Assembly: GCA_964346815.1 (NCBI GenBank)
Contig: CAYFWF010000055.1
Span: forward strand, 62,001 to 126,000
DNA length: 64,000 bases
DNA from: CAYFWF01 sp964346815
GTDB taxonomy: Bacteria; Acidobacteriota; Aminicenantia; Aminicenantales; Aminicenantaceae
Reading direction: 5' to 3'
Shown: one piece after another, positions 51,547-60,270 of the stretch
Position numbering within the stretch: the stretch's first letter is position 1
How the letters are laid out: each line of letters starts with the position of its first letter
Translations under genes and position numbers: made by a program
Notes under the pieces: model-generated
Database searches by the model: none
What the model was told of the DNA's origin: nothing
What the model saw: the letters and a program-made list of their open reading frames with translations, nothing else

Positions 51547-52223
51547 AGAAATTCGCCCCCAAAGATTTCCCAGGAGTCATAGCCTGTACCTTTTTCCTTG
51601 GATCCTGCAATTTCCGTTGCCCTTACTGTCATAATCCAGATTTGGTCTTGAATCCGGAAAGTCTACCCACCTTTCCCATGAACTACATCATCCATTTTCT
51701 CGATTCCAGGAAGGATTGGTTGGAGGGTGCATGCATCTCTGGTGGTGAGCCTCTTCTACACGATGAACTCGAGGTCTTCTTGTCCGTGTTGAAACAAAGG
51801 AAGCTGTTGATAAAGCTGGATTCGAACGGATCCTTTCCCTCCAGGCTTGAGGCTCTTATTCAGAAGAACCTCCTCGACTCGGTTGCCATGGATGTGAAGG
51901 CTCCCCTTGAGAGGTACAGAGACGTCGTGAAATCACCGGTCAATCCAGAGGATATCCAGGCGAGTATTGAGATCATCATGAATTCAGGTGTGGAGTACAT
52001 GTTTCGCACGACCGTGGTTCCTGGACTTATAGAGGCAGAAGACATCACTAAAATTGGAGAAATGCTTGAGGGAGCGAAAGTTTTTCAGATCCAACAGTTT
52101 TCGCCGCACAACACTTTGGAGAGGAGTTTCGAGCAAAAAAAACCATTTCCGGTAAAAGACATACGGGAAATGGCCGAGAATGCCAAGGAATTTGTCCATG
52201 AAGTCAGATTCGAGGGAATATAA
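51525..52223 (+). CDS. nrdG: Anaerobic ribonucleotide reductase activating enzyme (radical SAM)
   Basis: 232 residues. Cluster-binding CxxxCxxC is Cys28, Cys32 and Cys35 in GSCNFRCPYCHNP; the GGE motif (ISGGEPLL) and SAM-binding strands follow. It generates the glycyl radical on NrdD. The TTG start at 51525 has GAGGAGCTGAGG directly ahead and overlaps the redoxin gene by 22 bases. The subfamily is also called NrdG2-type pyruvate-formate-lyase-activating-like protein. Confidence 0.9.
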   Translation: MVEIKGLEKFAPKDFPGVIACTFFLGSCNFRCPYCHNPDLVLNPESLPTFPMNYIIHFLDSRKDWLEGACISGGEPLLHDELEVFLSVLKQRKLLIKLDSNGSFPSRLEALIQKNLLDSVAMDVKAPLERYRDVVKSPVNPEDIQASIEIIMNSGVEYMFRTTVVPGLIEAEDITKIGEMLEGAKVFQIQQFSPHNTLERSFEQKKPFPVKDIREMAENAKEFVHEVRFEGI

Positions 52224-52225
52224 AC

Positions 52226-52654
52226 ATGGGCGTCGAAATCAAAGTCAAGAGAATTCAAAAAGATGCGAAACTCCCCTCATATGGGCATAGAGGAGACGCG
52301 GGTTTAGACCTGTTTGCAGCGGTTGATGCAGTCATTGAAGCAGGTCAGGTGTTGTCTGTTCCTACAGGCATTAAGGTGGCTATTCCCGGAGGTCATGTGG
52401 GATTGATCTGGGATAAGAGCGGAGTATCTTTGAGGGGCATCCATCGCCTGGCAGGGGTGATCGATTCTGGCTACCGGGGAGAGGTAAAGGTCGTTCTCGT
52501 CAACTTGAGCAGCCACCCCTTTTATCTCGAGAAGGGGATGAAGATCGCCCAGCTTCTCATTCAATCCGTAAATACAGTCAAAGTCAGGGAGGTTGAGGAT
52601 CTTGGAGATACGCCTAGGGGAGAAGGGGGATTCGGCAGCACGGGAAAGTACTGA
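52226..52654 (+). CDS. dut: dUTP diphosphatase
   Basis: 142 residues, trimeric dUTPase type. Motifs in order: DAGLDLFA, the Ser-containing KSGVSLRG, GVIDSGYRGEV, the KGMKIAQLL stretch, and RGEGGFGSTG at the end. Removes dUTP and yields dUMP for thymidylate synthesis. It begins two bases after nrdG, so it belongs to the same nucleotide operon. Confidence 0.95.
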   Translation: MGVEIKVKRIQKDAKLPSYGHRGDAGLDLFAAVDAVIEAGQVLSVPTGIKVAIPGGHVGLIWDKSGVSLRGIHRLAGVIDSGYRGEVKVVLVNLSSHPFYLEKGMKIAQLLIQSVNTVKVREVEDLGDTPRGEGGFGSTGKY

Positions 52655-52713
52655 ACCCGCTATCTGAGAGCAATTTTCTGCCCTGATCGATTTTTTTTCT
52701 TTCCCTGTTTATA

Positions 52714-53448
52714 ATGGATGAAGTGAAAAGACCCGGTGCACCCATTGGTTTGAAATCGAGATTATCAGTTGTATTGGTCCGGCCTGAACATCCAGAGAAT
52801 ATCGGTCTAGTGGCGCGCAACATGAAGAATACAGGATTTTTTCATTTGCGTCTCGTAGGAGTGGATAGATTGGACCACGAGACTTATAAAACTGCGATTC
52901 ATTCCCAGGACATTCTAGAGGCTGCTCAGATCTACAGCCGGTTGGAAGAGGCGACGGCTGATTTTCATGTTGTTTTTGCCGCAACCGCAAAGCCAAGAAA
53001 AAATTTTACGTTGTTTTCTCTTGAAGACGCAGCGGAGAAGCTGTTTCGCTATCCGGAGTCCACCAAAGTTGGTCTGCTCTTCGGAAATGAAAGGACGGGT
53101 TTGACATCTGAGGAGTTAAAACACTCCAATTTCCGTTTTATCCTTCCTCAGGCTACTCAGCAGCCCTCATACAACCTTGCTTCCGCCGTTCTTCTTACCC
53201 TGTATTCCATTTCCAGCCGCAGTCCGCGCAAGTATTTGATGCCTGGGCAGGGCCAACCCCTTCCACGAGAAGAACAGGAGGAGTGTATCGAGAGGATTTT
53301 ACAAAAATTGGAGGCCACGGGATTTCTTCATAAGACGAACAAACGGCATATCACAGAGACGGTCTACGATGTTTTTGGAAGACTCAGTATGACGGAGAGA
53401 GACCGGAGACTCCTCCTTGCTTTGTTTGCTAAAAGAATGAACGAATAA
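52714..53448 (+). CDS. TrmJ/SpoU-family tRNA methyltransferase
   Basis: 244 residues with the SPOUT knot: VVLVRPEHPENIGLVARNM, LLFGNERTGLTSEEL and LPQATQQPSYNLASAVLLT. TrmJ methylates the 2'-OH of position 32 in tRNA. The ATG at 52714 lacks a clear Shine-Dalgarno and overlaps a TATAAT (52710-52715); GTG 52723 is an alternative start. Separated by 59 bases from dut. Confidence 0.87.
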   Translation: MDEVKRPGAPIGLKSRLSVVLVRPEHPENIGLVARNMKNTGFFHLRLVGVDRLDHETYKTAIHSQDILEAAQIYSRLEEATADFHVVFAATAKPRKNFTLFSLEDAAEKLFRYPESTKVGLLFGNERTGLTSEELKHSNFRFILPQATQQPSYNLASAVLLTLYSISSRSPRKYLMPGQGQPLPREEQEECIERILQKLEATGFLHKTNKRHITETVYDVFGRLSMTERDRRLLLALFAKRMNE

Positions 53449-53462
53449 AAGGAGTTGAACAA

Positions 53463-53858
53463 ATGGAGGAAATGAACGTCATTTTTCCAGGAGGAAAAAG
53501 GGTAAACGTCGAATACAAAGAATTTGTCATTGAGACCGATCAGCCAGTCTATGCAGGAGGCGATAGTAAGGCTCCAGCCCCGTTTGATCTTTTTTTGGCC
53601 TCTATAGCAGCCTGTTCGGGCTTGTACGTTCTCGTCTTTTCTCAGAACAGGGATCTCCCTTTAGACGGAGCTTCTGTGGTGATGCGGATGCATAAGAATG
53701 ATGAGAAAAAGATGATCGAGAAAATTGATATCGAAATTTGGCTTCCTCCTGAATTTCCTGAAAAATATGAAAAGGCAGTGATTCGGTCCGTGGACGGCTG
53801 TGCTGTCAAAAACCATATCATAGATGCGCCGGCGTTTGAAATTGTGGTCAAGCGCTAA
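53463..53858 (+). CDS. OsmC/Ohr-family protein
   Basis: 131 residues. The two redox cysteines of the family are Cys51 (SIAACSGLYV) and Cys113 (VDGCAVKNHI), in the right contexts. Such proteins reduce organic hydroperoxides. Follows TrmJ by 14 bases with AAAGGAG ahead. Its stop codon lies in a hairpin shared with the convergent sppA gene. Confidence 0.88.
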   Translation: MEEMNVIFPGGKRVNVEYKEFVIETDQPVYAGGDSKAPAPFDLFLASIAACSGLYVLVFSQNRDLPLDGASVVMRMHKNDEKKMIEKIDIEIWLPPEFPEKYEKAVIRSVDGCAVKNHIIDAPAFEIVVKR

Positions 53859-53890
53859 CCTGAATGATGATGAATACTCATCCAGGTTAG
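53855..53890. terminator. Hairpin covering two convergent stop codons
   Basis: CTAACCTG/CAGGTTAG (53855-53862 with 53883-53890) plus an inner stem GATGA/TCATC. The TAA of OsmC (53856-53858) and the TAA of sppA (53887-53889) lie in opposite arms. No T-run, so function as a terminator is not certain. Confidence 0.5.
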
Positions 53891-54858
53891 TTGATGAGCT
53901 GGGGATGCCATAAGTAATAGAAGCCACTTTTTAAGGATCGGACAATTTCCTGCAAGTTTTCACTTTGGAGGGGATTTTTTCCCTTTATACTGGCGGCATA
54001 GAGATTGGTCTTTTTTTTCGGATAATATGTATAAGCGATCACATCGGCCTCTTGGATGTCCGCGAGCTTGAGTATCTTATCGAAAGCGCTGTCGAAATAG
54101 CCAATTTCGTCAATCAAATTTGCATCGCGAGCTTGAGATGCCGTGAAAACTCGTCCATCTGCAATTTTCTTCAGTTTTTCCAAGCTGAGAGAATCCTTTC
54201 TCGCCTGATAAACAGCATCCAGAAATTTCTGGTAGTAATCATCGATAATTTCCTGAAACACCTCCTTTTCCCTGCCGGTCATCTCGCGAAAAACACTTCC
54301 AGAATCCTTGAGTTCGCCTGATTTTATAACCTGAACATGGATGCCGACCTTATCAAAGAGTTCTTCAAGATTGGGGAAAATGGATATGACCCCGATGCTT
54401 CCTGTCAAAGTAGAAGGATGTGCGATGATATAATCGCATGCAGATGCGATGTAGTAACCTCCAGATGCCGTCACTCCCATCATCAGCGCCAGGACCGGAA
54501 CTCCTGTTTCTTCCCTGAAGTTGAGAATTTCATGATAGAGAATATCGCTGGCAGTGACCTCCCCGCCTGGGGTATCCAACCGGAGGATCACTCCTTTAAC
54601 CGTTTTATCCTCAGAGGCCTTTTGGAGCCTGTAGAAGACTTGAGAAAGGATGTCGCCTTCCCGGTCGAATATTCCAGAGCCCGAAAAACTGCTGATCAGC
54701 CCTGTGATATCGAGAAGAAGGATTTTTTCTTCTGCCCGGCTTTCGATGAGTATGACTTCTTCGATATGTTCTTTGCCCAGAAAATCCACGTGGAAGTGAG
54801 GAGAGCATGCGGGGAGAAGAAGAAAAAGGATTAAAACCAGGGTTCCATGTTTTATCAT
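53887..54858 (-). CDS. sppA: Signal peptide peptidase SppA-type serine protease (S49)
   Basis: 323 residues. Lipoprotein signal (LLPACSPH) rather than a long transmembrane helix. The catalytic Ser lies in VTASGGYYIASA and the general-base Lys in IKSGELKDSGSVFREMT, with LRLDTPGGEVTASD typical of the family. It degrades cleaved signal peptides or other membrane peptides. GGAGG lies five bases before ATG 54858, so the longer frame to 54876 is not used. Confidence 0.92.
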   Translation of the reverse strand: MIKHGTLVLILFLLLPACSPHFHVDFLGKEHIEEVILIESRAEEKILLLDITGLISSFSGSGIFDREGDILSQVFYRLQKASEDKTVKGVILRLDTPGGEVTASDILYHEILNFREETGVPVLALMMGVTASGGYYIASACDYIIAHPSTLTGSIGVISIFPNLEELFDKVGIHVQVIKSGELKDSGSVFREMTGREKEVFQEIIDDYYQKFLDAVYQARKDSLSLEKLKKIADGRVFTASQARDANLIDEIGYFDSAFDKILKLADIQEADVIAYTYYPKKKTNLYAASIKGKNPLQSENLQEIVRSLKSGFYYLWHPQLIN

Positions 54859-54892
54859 CGTGCCTCCAGAACACATGCAGTGGCGTTAAGAG

Positions 54893-54898
54893 ATTATA
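54893..54898 (-). promoter_or_regulatory. Possible -10 box for sppA
   Basis: TATAAT on the minus strand, 35 bases before the sppA start; its -35 (near 54915-54921) is weak. Confidence 0.35.
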
Positions 54899-54932
54899 GC
54901 ATATTTGGAGAATTTGGTTCATGTTTCTCTTG

Positions 54933-54961
54933 TTGACTTGAGATGTCTCGGATGATATAAA
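54933..54961 (+). promoter_or_regulatory. Promoter for the degenerate HD-domain gene
   Basis: TTGACT (54933-54938), 17 bp, TATAAA (54956-54961). Start near 54968, about 100 bases before the ATG. Confidence 0.6.
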
Positions 54962-55069
54962 TTTTTCAAGTCGTTTGTATTCTGCAGGAGACAAAGTGGC
55001 CCCATTTATTTTATCAATTGCCATTTGGAGGGGGAATCGCAGAGAAGGACCGAATTCAGGGGAGTGAGG

Positions 55070-55996
55070 ATGAGAAGACTCAAAGATTTTGTGCTCGAGC
55101 ATTTCGAAGCGTCGTTGATCGCCCTGATATTCATAGGAGTTCTCGCTGTTGTTTTTCTTGTCCATTATAAATTCGCCTTTCTGAATTTTTTCTTCCTTCC
55201 CGTCATCCTTTCCGGTTACTATCTCGGCCAAAAAAGGGCGGTGCTGACGGCAGTTTTTTGTATTCTTCTTGTCATACTCTATCTTGTATTTTTCAATCTC
55301 CTCTCTGGTCCCGGACAACAGATTTCTCTTGATGAAGCCATCAACCTCTTGACCTGGGGCGGATTTTTGGTTTTGACCGCTTATATCATCGGAACGGTCT
55401 CTCAACAGAGGGAGACACGAATTCGGAATTTGAGACGATCCTATGTCGGAGCGCTTGAAATCTTGCTCAAATACATGGAAGTGGCTGATGACGTGAAGCC
55501 CCGTTCTCTGAGGGTAGCTCTGCTGGCTGGCAGGATGGCTGAGGCAGCCGGATTGGAGAAGCGAGATGTGGAGAACATTAAGTCCGCTGCTTTGCTGTAT
55601 GAAGTGGGAGATTTGCAGTCCAGCCTTCCCTTTTTTGGCGAGGTTATCGATTTCATGGCCGCAGATGCAAAATTTTCTCAGGACCAATTGGGAGACAGAG
55701 AAAACGTGATGCTGAAATCCACGGCATCCATACTCAAGGAGATTGAGCCCATTCTTCTGAGTTATTTTCATCATTATGTTCAGGAAGCGGATGTTCTGGA
55801 CAAAAATCTGGATGAGATCCCTATAGGCAGCAGCATCATTGCTCTCGCGGACATACACGATCGTCTTTCCAATAACGTTTCTCTCAACCAGAAAAATGAA
55901 GCATACACTTCCATGCAGGGTATCGAGAGCCTTGGCGGTCGCGCCTTTTCCCCCTTAGCTCTTTATGCCTTGAAAGAAGCGATATCCTCCTCATGA
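55070..55996 (+). CDS. Membrane protein with degenerate HD/HD-GYP-like domain
   Basis: 308 residues: three to four transmembrane helices (to about residue 115) and a cytoplasmic helical domain whose pattern follows HD-GYP, but the metal ligands are missing. Where HD domains have HSxRV and LHDIG, this protein reads LRVALLAGRMAEAAGLEKRD and LLYEVGDL. It therefore probably binds a ligand or partner rather than hydrolysing cyclic-di-GMP. The ATG at 55070 is preceded by GGGGAG. Overlaps the next gene by four bases (ATGA). Confidence 0.72.
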   Translation: MRRLKDFVLEHFEASLIALIFIGVLAVVFLVHYKFAFLNFFFLPVILSGYYLGQKRAVLTAVFCILLVILYLVFFNLLSGPGQQISLDEAINLLTWGGFLVLTAYIIGTVSQQRETRIRNLRRSYVGALEILLKYMEVADDVKPRSLRVALLAGRMAEAAGLEKRDVENIKSAALLYEVGDLQSSLPFFGEVIDFMAADAKFSQDQLGDRENVMLKSTASILKEIEPILLSYFHHYVQEADVLDKNLDEIPIGSSIIALADIHDRLSNNVSLNQKNEAYTSMQGIESLGGRAFSPLALYALKEAISSS

Positions 55997-56601
55997 GGAG
56001 CAAAAAAGAGAACAGCTGTTTGGTCGTGTTCGGGGTCGATCTGGCGGGCGTTCCTCATCGTCCGACTGGTGTTTGCCTTCTGAGTGAGAGGGAAGCCGAA
56101 ACAGCTTTACTTTATTCAGATAAAGACATTCTGGATGTCATCGAGGAAGTAAAACCGGTCCTGGTGACCATTGACGCACCTCTTTCTCTACCCCCTGGCA
56201 GAGAATCTATCCATCAGAGAGACAGGAACCATTTTCGTGCCTGTGATCGGGAGCTCAAACGAAGAAAAATCCCTTTTTTTCCGATCACTCTGGGACCGAT
56301 GAGGATGTTGACGGAAAGAGGGATGTCGCTAAAGAAGAAGATCGAGAATATGGGGACTCAGGTTTTAGAAATATATCCAGGAGGAGCACAGGATATCTGG
56401 AAGATACCGAGAGCAAAACGCGACCTAAAGGGCCTCAGAAGGGGTCTCAAACGGCTGGGTATCAAAGGGTTGAACAGGAATTCTTCGGCCCATGAATTGG
56501 ATGCTGCGACAGCTGCCTTTGTCGGGATCCTTTACTTGGAGGGAAAAGCAGAGATCTTTGGTGATTTCTCCTCCGGTGCTATCATTATGCCGTTTCCCTA
56601 G
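55993..56601 (+). CDS. DUF429 family protein
   Basis: 202 residues. Pattern FGVDLAGVPHRPTGVCLLS, VLVTIDAPLSLP and AHELDAATAAFVGILYLEG matches the DUF429 family, thought to have an RNase H-like fold with acidic residues at the active site. Activity not established. Overlaps the HD-like gene and its end overlaps the convergent lipid kinase gene by 17 bases. Confidence 0.8.
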   Translation: MRSKKENSCLVVFGVDLAGVPHRPTGVCLLSEREAETALLYSDKDILDVIEEVKPVLVTIDAPLSLPPGRESIHQRDRNHFRACDRELKRRKIPFFPITLGPMRMLTERGMSLKKKIENMGTQVLEIYPGGAQDIWKIPRAKRDLKGLRRGLKRLGIKGLNRNSSAHELDAATAAFVGILYLEGKAEIFGDFSSGAIIMPFP

Positions 56602-57532
56602 GCCTGTTTTCGGGCATGATGATTTTTAAGGCTTTAGGAAGGACCTTCACCTCAATGCGGTCTTTGGTGCCCAATATTTCTCCATGGTATTGTATGGTGA
56701 GATTTTTTCCATAGAAGATGATTTTTTTCGCCTTATAATGCCTTTGAGTCCTCTGAAGAATTCCAAAATAGATAAGTGGGAAGAGCAGGGCATATTTAAG
56801 CCCGCTCATTTCAAAAAACACGGTGTCGATGTAACCGTCCTCAATTTCAGCTTTAGGGGCGATTCGCCAGCCATACCCGAAATGCTTTGTTTTTGAGACC
56901 ACACAGTCGAGAACCTTCAAGCGCAGAATCATTCGATCGAAGGGCTTTCCTGAGTCATCCATTCCGTCTATCAACTCTACTTCCTGTTCCTTTTGAGGCA
57001 GTCTGGGCATGATTTTGGCCGCGTAGACGTGGCCCCAGAGTCCTGGAATATTTATGTTTTGTTTTTCCTTTGTAATTTGGGCACTGGCTCCGATACTGCC
57101 GAAGGCTGCTCTGGTTCCTTCGATTTCGAGAAGATCCACTTTGCGGGCCTTCCCTTCCCTTATGATTTGAGTAGCTTTTTTCACGCTCTTGGGAATGCCT
57201 AGGGATCTTCTGAAAGCGTTTCCGCTTCCCAGAGGGATAATCCCGAGAGCGATGTTGTTATGGTTTTTGCTCTCCAGTATCCCCTGGATGACATCAGCGA
57301 TGGTTCCATCTCCGCCTGCAGCTATGATGATATCATTTCTCTCGCTCAGCTCTTTGGCTAATCGAGTCGTGTGGATTTTATCTTCATGGCTGTCGAATAT
57401 CTTGCCGGGAAGGTTTTCTGTGAGGTATCTCCTCAGTAGCCTTCTTCTTTTCCATTTCCTGTTTGCTGCACTCGGATTGATGATACAGGCGATGTTTTTC
57501 CCTTCGAGAAAGGGATGCTCGTTCTTTTTCAT
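56585..57532 (-). CDS. Diacylglycerol kinase-family lipid kinase
   Basis: 315 residues. Catalytic domain motif GGDGTIADV with LGIIPLGSGNAFRRSLGI, followed by the beta-sandwich domain ending FGYGWRIAPKAEIEDGY. The family phosphorylates diacylglycerol, undecaprenol or related lipids. Last gene of a six-gene minus-strand operon, 54 bases after the epimerase gene. Substrate unknown; a role in making the backbone for the unusual lipid of the operon is possible. Confidence 0.85.
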   Translation of the reverse strand: MKKNEHPFLEGKNIACIINPSAANRKWKRRRLLRRYLTENLPGKIFDSHEDKIHTTRLAKELSERNDIIIAAGGDGTIADVIQGILESKNHNNIALGIIPLGSGNAFRRSLGIPKSVKKATQIIREGKARKVDLLEIEGTRAAFGSIGASAQITKEKQNINIPGLWGHVYAAKIMPRLPQKEQEVELIDGMDDSGKPFDRMILRLKVLDCVVSKTKHFGYGWRIAPKAEIEDGYIDTVFFEMSGLKYALLFPLIYFGILQRTQRHYKAKKIIFYGKNLTIQYHGEILGTKDRIEVKVLPKALKIIMPENRPRETA

Positions 57533-57586
57533 AGGAATTGAATCTGACTGACGTTGTCCAATCTCAAACGAACAGTACTATATGTA

Positions 57587-58576
57587 TTACAGTTTTTCGA
57601 TTTTTTCAAGTCTGTCCACAAGCATGTCTTTGATTCCTGCTTCCAGGTTGTAGCGTGGGATGAAACCAAAATCTTTGAAGGCCTTTGAAGAGGAGAAAAG
57701 CCATTGGGTATGAGCCATGGCCTGCCAGGCTCTTCGTCCAAAAAAAGTTCTGCCCATGCCGGCCGCTTTGACGGTATCCAAAAGCCAAGCGAAAAGGGAG
57801 ATGACCTCCTCTGGCAGAGGAAGAAAAAGTGCATCGTTCAGCACGAGCTTTTTAACGGTGAGAATGATTTCTTTCCAGGAGTAACTTTGCCCGTCGGTGA
57901 GGTAATAGATCTGACCCCTTGTGTTTGGAGATTCGGCAGCCTGGTGGATGCCATGAATCAAGTCCTTGACGTAGAGCAAGCTGGTCGATTTCTTATCACC
58001 CTTCAACAGGGGCACGATCCGTTTGTGGATAATTTTTACCAGGAGTTCGGTTTCCGATTGGCGAAAACCGTAAACATTGGGAGGTCGGATGATGGTTGCT
58101 GGAATCTTATCCCATAATGCCTGCACAGCCTTCTCTCCCTTGAGCTTTGTCCGTCCGTATTCTGACGAAGGAGAGGACATTTGAGCTTCCTCTGAGTGCT
58201 GTCCCAGACGAGAAGGGCCTGCTGCTGCGATGGAAGAGATATAGACGAACCGGTGGATGTCTGGATTTGCCCGGAGGCAGGAGTAGATTAAGTCTCTGGT
58301 GAGGATATGGTTGGACTTTTCATAAACCTCTCGGGGGGCAGACCGAATGCGGGCGGCAAGATGAAAGATGTAATCCTGGCCCTCAACCGCACTCTCGAGG
58401 AAGCTTTGATTTTCAAGAATTCCTTGAATGATTTTGACAGGAAATTTCTTTAGAAACTCCGTTCTACTGCTGGGTCTCAAGAGGCAGGTAATCTCCCATT
58501 TTCGAGAGACGAGATACTCTACGAGATGACTCCCGATGAATCCAGTCGCTCCTGTAACCAATGCACTAGGAGGCAC
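57587..58576 (-). CDS. NAD-dependent epimerase/dehydratase (extended SDR)
   Basis: 329 residues. Nucleotide-binding motif VTGATGFIGSHLVEYL, catalytic Tyr-Lys in SSEYGRTKLKGEKAV, and Ser in VYISSIAAAG. Could act on a nucleotide sugar or on a lipid alcohol (3-beta-HSD-like pattern). GTG start at 58576; no good Shine-Dalgarno, but the previous gene's stop is one base away, so coupling by re-initiation is likely. Part of the lipid operon. Confidence 0.86.
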   Translation of the reverse strand: MPPSALVTGATGFIGSHLVEYLVSRKWEITCLLRPSSRTEFLKKFPVKIIQGILENQSFLESAVEGQDYIFHLAARIRSAPREVYEKSNHILTRDLIYSCLRANPDIHRFVYISSIAAAGPSRLGQHSEEAQMSSPSSEYGRTKLKGEKAVQALWDKIPATIIRPPNVYGFRQSETELLVKIIHKRIVPLLKGDKKSTSLLYVKDLIHGIHQAAESPNTRGQIYYLTDGQSYSWKEIILTVKKLVLNDALFLPLPEEVISLFAWLLDTVKAAGMGRTFFGRRAWQAMAHTQWLFSSSKAFKDFGFIPRYNLEAGIKDMLVDRLEKIEKL

Positions 58577-58577
58577 C

Positions 58578-59258
58578 TTACCGTTTTTTTCTCCTGTTTT
58601 GTATATATCTCATGAGAAGAGGGAGGTTCATTGCTGCAATCAAGATGACAAAAAGAACAACCAAGAGAAAATCGGGAATTTGGATGGCGTAACCGACAAG
58701 TGCAAGAATAAAAAAACGAGGAATTCTCGAGAGGCTGAGGGCAAGAATATATTTAGCTATAGGATATCGTGCCAGAACCACAAGGAAACGGAATGGATAG
58801 AAAGGAATCGGCGTGAAAGCTGCAATCCACAGAGCTAAGAATGGTGCCCTGTTGAATAAACCCACAATTTTGCTGACCGCTTTTTTCTGTTGGATATTTT
58901 TGAAAAATTTTAGATCTGTAACATATTTGAAGACAGAATAATTCAGAGCCTCTGTCAACAACGTGCTTGAACCAGCCACCAACGCAACAGTAAGCGGAGT
59001 GTAAAATTTTCCGAAGTACAGAAGAATAGGCTCGTGAGGCACCACAGCGATTAAAAATTCAGTGGGAAAACTGCAGAAAAAGAGAACCCAAAGATTTTTG
59101 CTTGCCCTGATACTTTCTGAAGCGAGCCAGAGAATGAGCAGGATCAGAACGAGACCAATCTGCAAGGCAAATAATAAGGATTTTATCCAAGAAGGAGATG
59201 ACCGGGATTTCATCGTTTCTGCGCTGCTCGAATGGCTGTTAATCGACATCTGAAACAT
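58578..59258 (-). CDS. VTT/DedA-like membrane protein
   Basis: 226 residues with a polar N-terminus, then a VTT-type core of five to six helices, including FYTPLTVALVAGSSTLLTEA and the FTPIPFYPFRFLVVLARYPI element with a re-entrant proline-rich motif. DedA/VTT proteins are scramblases or flippases of lipids (undecaprenyl phosphate, phospholipids). Start uncertain: ATG 59249 and 59213 are alternatives. Follows the radical SAM gene by 29 bases. Confidence 0.78.
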   Translation of the reverse strand: MFQMSINSHSSSAETMKSRSSPSWIKSLLFALQIGLVLILLILWLASESIRASKNLWVLFFCSFPTEFLIAVVPHEPILLYFGKFYTPLTVALVAGSSTLLTEALNYSVFKYVTDLKFFKNIQQKKAVSKIVGLFNRAPFLALWIAAFTPIPFYPFRFLVVLARYPIAKYILALSLSRIPRFFILALVGYAIQIPDFLLVVLFVILIAAMNLPLLMRYIQNRRKKR

Positions 59259-59287
59259 TGAAAAAAGAAAGAAAAATCCTTCCGAAA

Positions 59288-60256
59288 TCAGATGGATTTC
59301 AAGCTGTCTCTTATCAAATAGCGAGCTGGCTTTTCCGTATTGGCCCGGATGCTGGTGTAACAGTCTCCGCACTCATTCGTGGCAGTGAATTTCTCGATTA
59401 TTTCTCGCTGTGATCGAAATTTTTTGAGAATAAGTCCACAAGGCGATAGCGTCCCATCGGGATTAACCACGAAAAATCTTTCTCCCGCCCGGCAATTCCC
59501 GATGGATTCTTTCTCGAAAAATGTGATCATTTCTTTGAAGACATAATCTGATACATAGACAGTTTTATGTCTTTTCTTGAATTCTCTGAGTTTTTTGATG
59601 ATTTCCTTGAGTTCATCCAGATCATGCTTGGGAACCATGAACTCTTTTTTGTCTGTTCTCAGCCATGTATAGGTGCTGAAATTGATTCTGACCTTCCATT
59701 TCTTCGCCAATTCGGCCATCCGGATGAGTTCTCTGAAATTTTCCCTGTTGACGACTCCACTCAGGGTGATTCCATTATCGGGAAGGTGATTGATTTCCCT
59801 GATAAGGTTTTCGATTCTTTGAAAAAGCCCGGGAACCCCCCGGAACTCATCGTGGCGTTCGTCGGGAAAATCAAAGGAAAGAGAGAACTCATCGACGCCA
59901 GCCTCTCGAAGTTTAAAATATTTCTGTTTGGACAGAAGAGTTCCATTGGTGGTCAAAACGATATAGGGAGCTCTATTCTCGATCCGTATGGTCCGAACAA
60001 TATCTTCGATATCTTTTCTGAGAAGAGGCTCTCCACCAGAGATTTGAGCAACCACAGGTTTGATTTCTCGGCAGAGCTCGGCATAACGTTCTGCCGACGC
60101 CCGCTCTTCTTCTACCGGCCCTCCGAGGTGACAGTGCTTACAGAAGGCATTACAGCTGTAGGTGACTTCGAAAGAAACACAAAAAGGTCTTCTATTGAGA
60201 AAATTGCCGATACCTCTTGTTGCCATCGAAAAAGTCCGGAAGAAGGGATGGGACAT
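59288..60256 (-). CDS. Radical SAM protein, SPASM-like
   Basis: 322 residues. Cluster motif Cys35, Cys39, Cys42 (SCNAFCKHC), ISGGEPLL as the GGEP strand, and C-terminal cysteines (NCRAG, SPCGLIL, NECGDC) that would bind an auxiliary cluster. Sits between a CDP-alcohol transferase and a VTT protein, so it may modify a lipid head group or acyl chain; HpnH-type and tetraether-forming enzymes are radical SAM proteins that act on lipids. Substrate unknown. Fourteen bases separate it from the preceding gene. Confidence 0.87.
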   Translation of the reverse strand: MSHPFFRTFSMATRGIGNFLNRRPFCVSFEVTYSCNAFCKHCHLGGPVEEERASAERYAELCREIKPVVAQISGGEPLLRKDIEDIVRTIRIENRAPYIVLTTNGTLLSKQKYFKLREAGVDEFSLSFDFPDERHDEFRGVPGLFQRIENLIREINHLPDNGITLSGVVNRENFRELIRMAELAKKWKVRINFSTYTWLRTDKKEFMVPKHDLDELKEIIKKLREFKKRHKTVYVSDYVFKEMITFFEKESIGNCRAGERFFVVNPDGTLSPCGLILKKFRSQREIIEKFTATNECGDCYTSIRANTEKPARYLIRDSLKSI

Positions 60257-60270
60257 TTTATGTATTCCGT

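Noticed and set aside
52710..52715. TATAAT overlapping the TrmJ start codon as a promoter
   Set aside because: No -35 box at a proper distance; probably chance, though it could favour a later GTG start.
54611..55858. Long minus-strand open frame (about 415 codons) across the sppA/HD-domain junction
   Set aside because: It is antisense to two genes with clear domains, has no signal for a start and no recognisable protein pattern.
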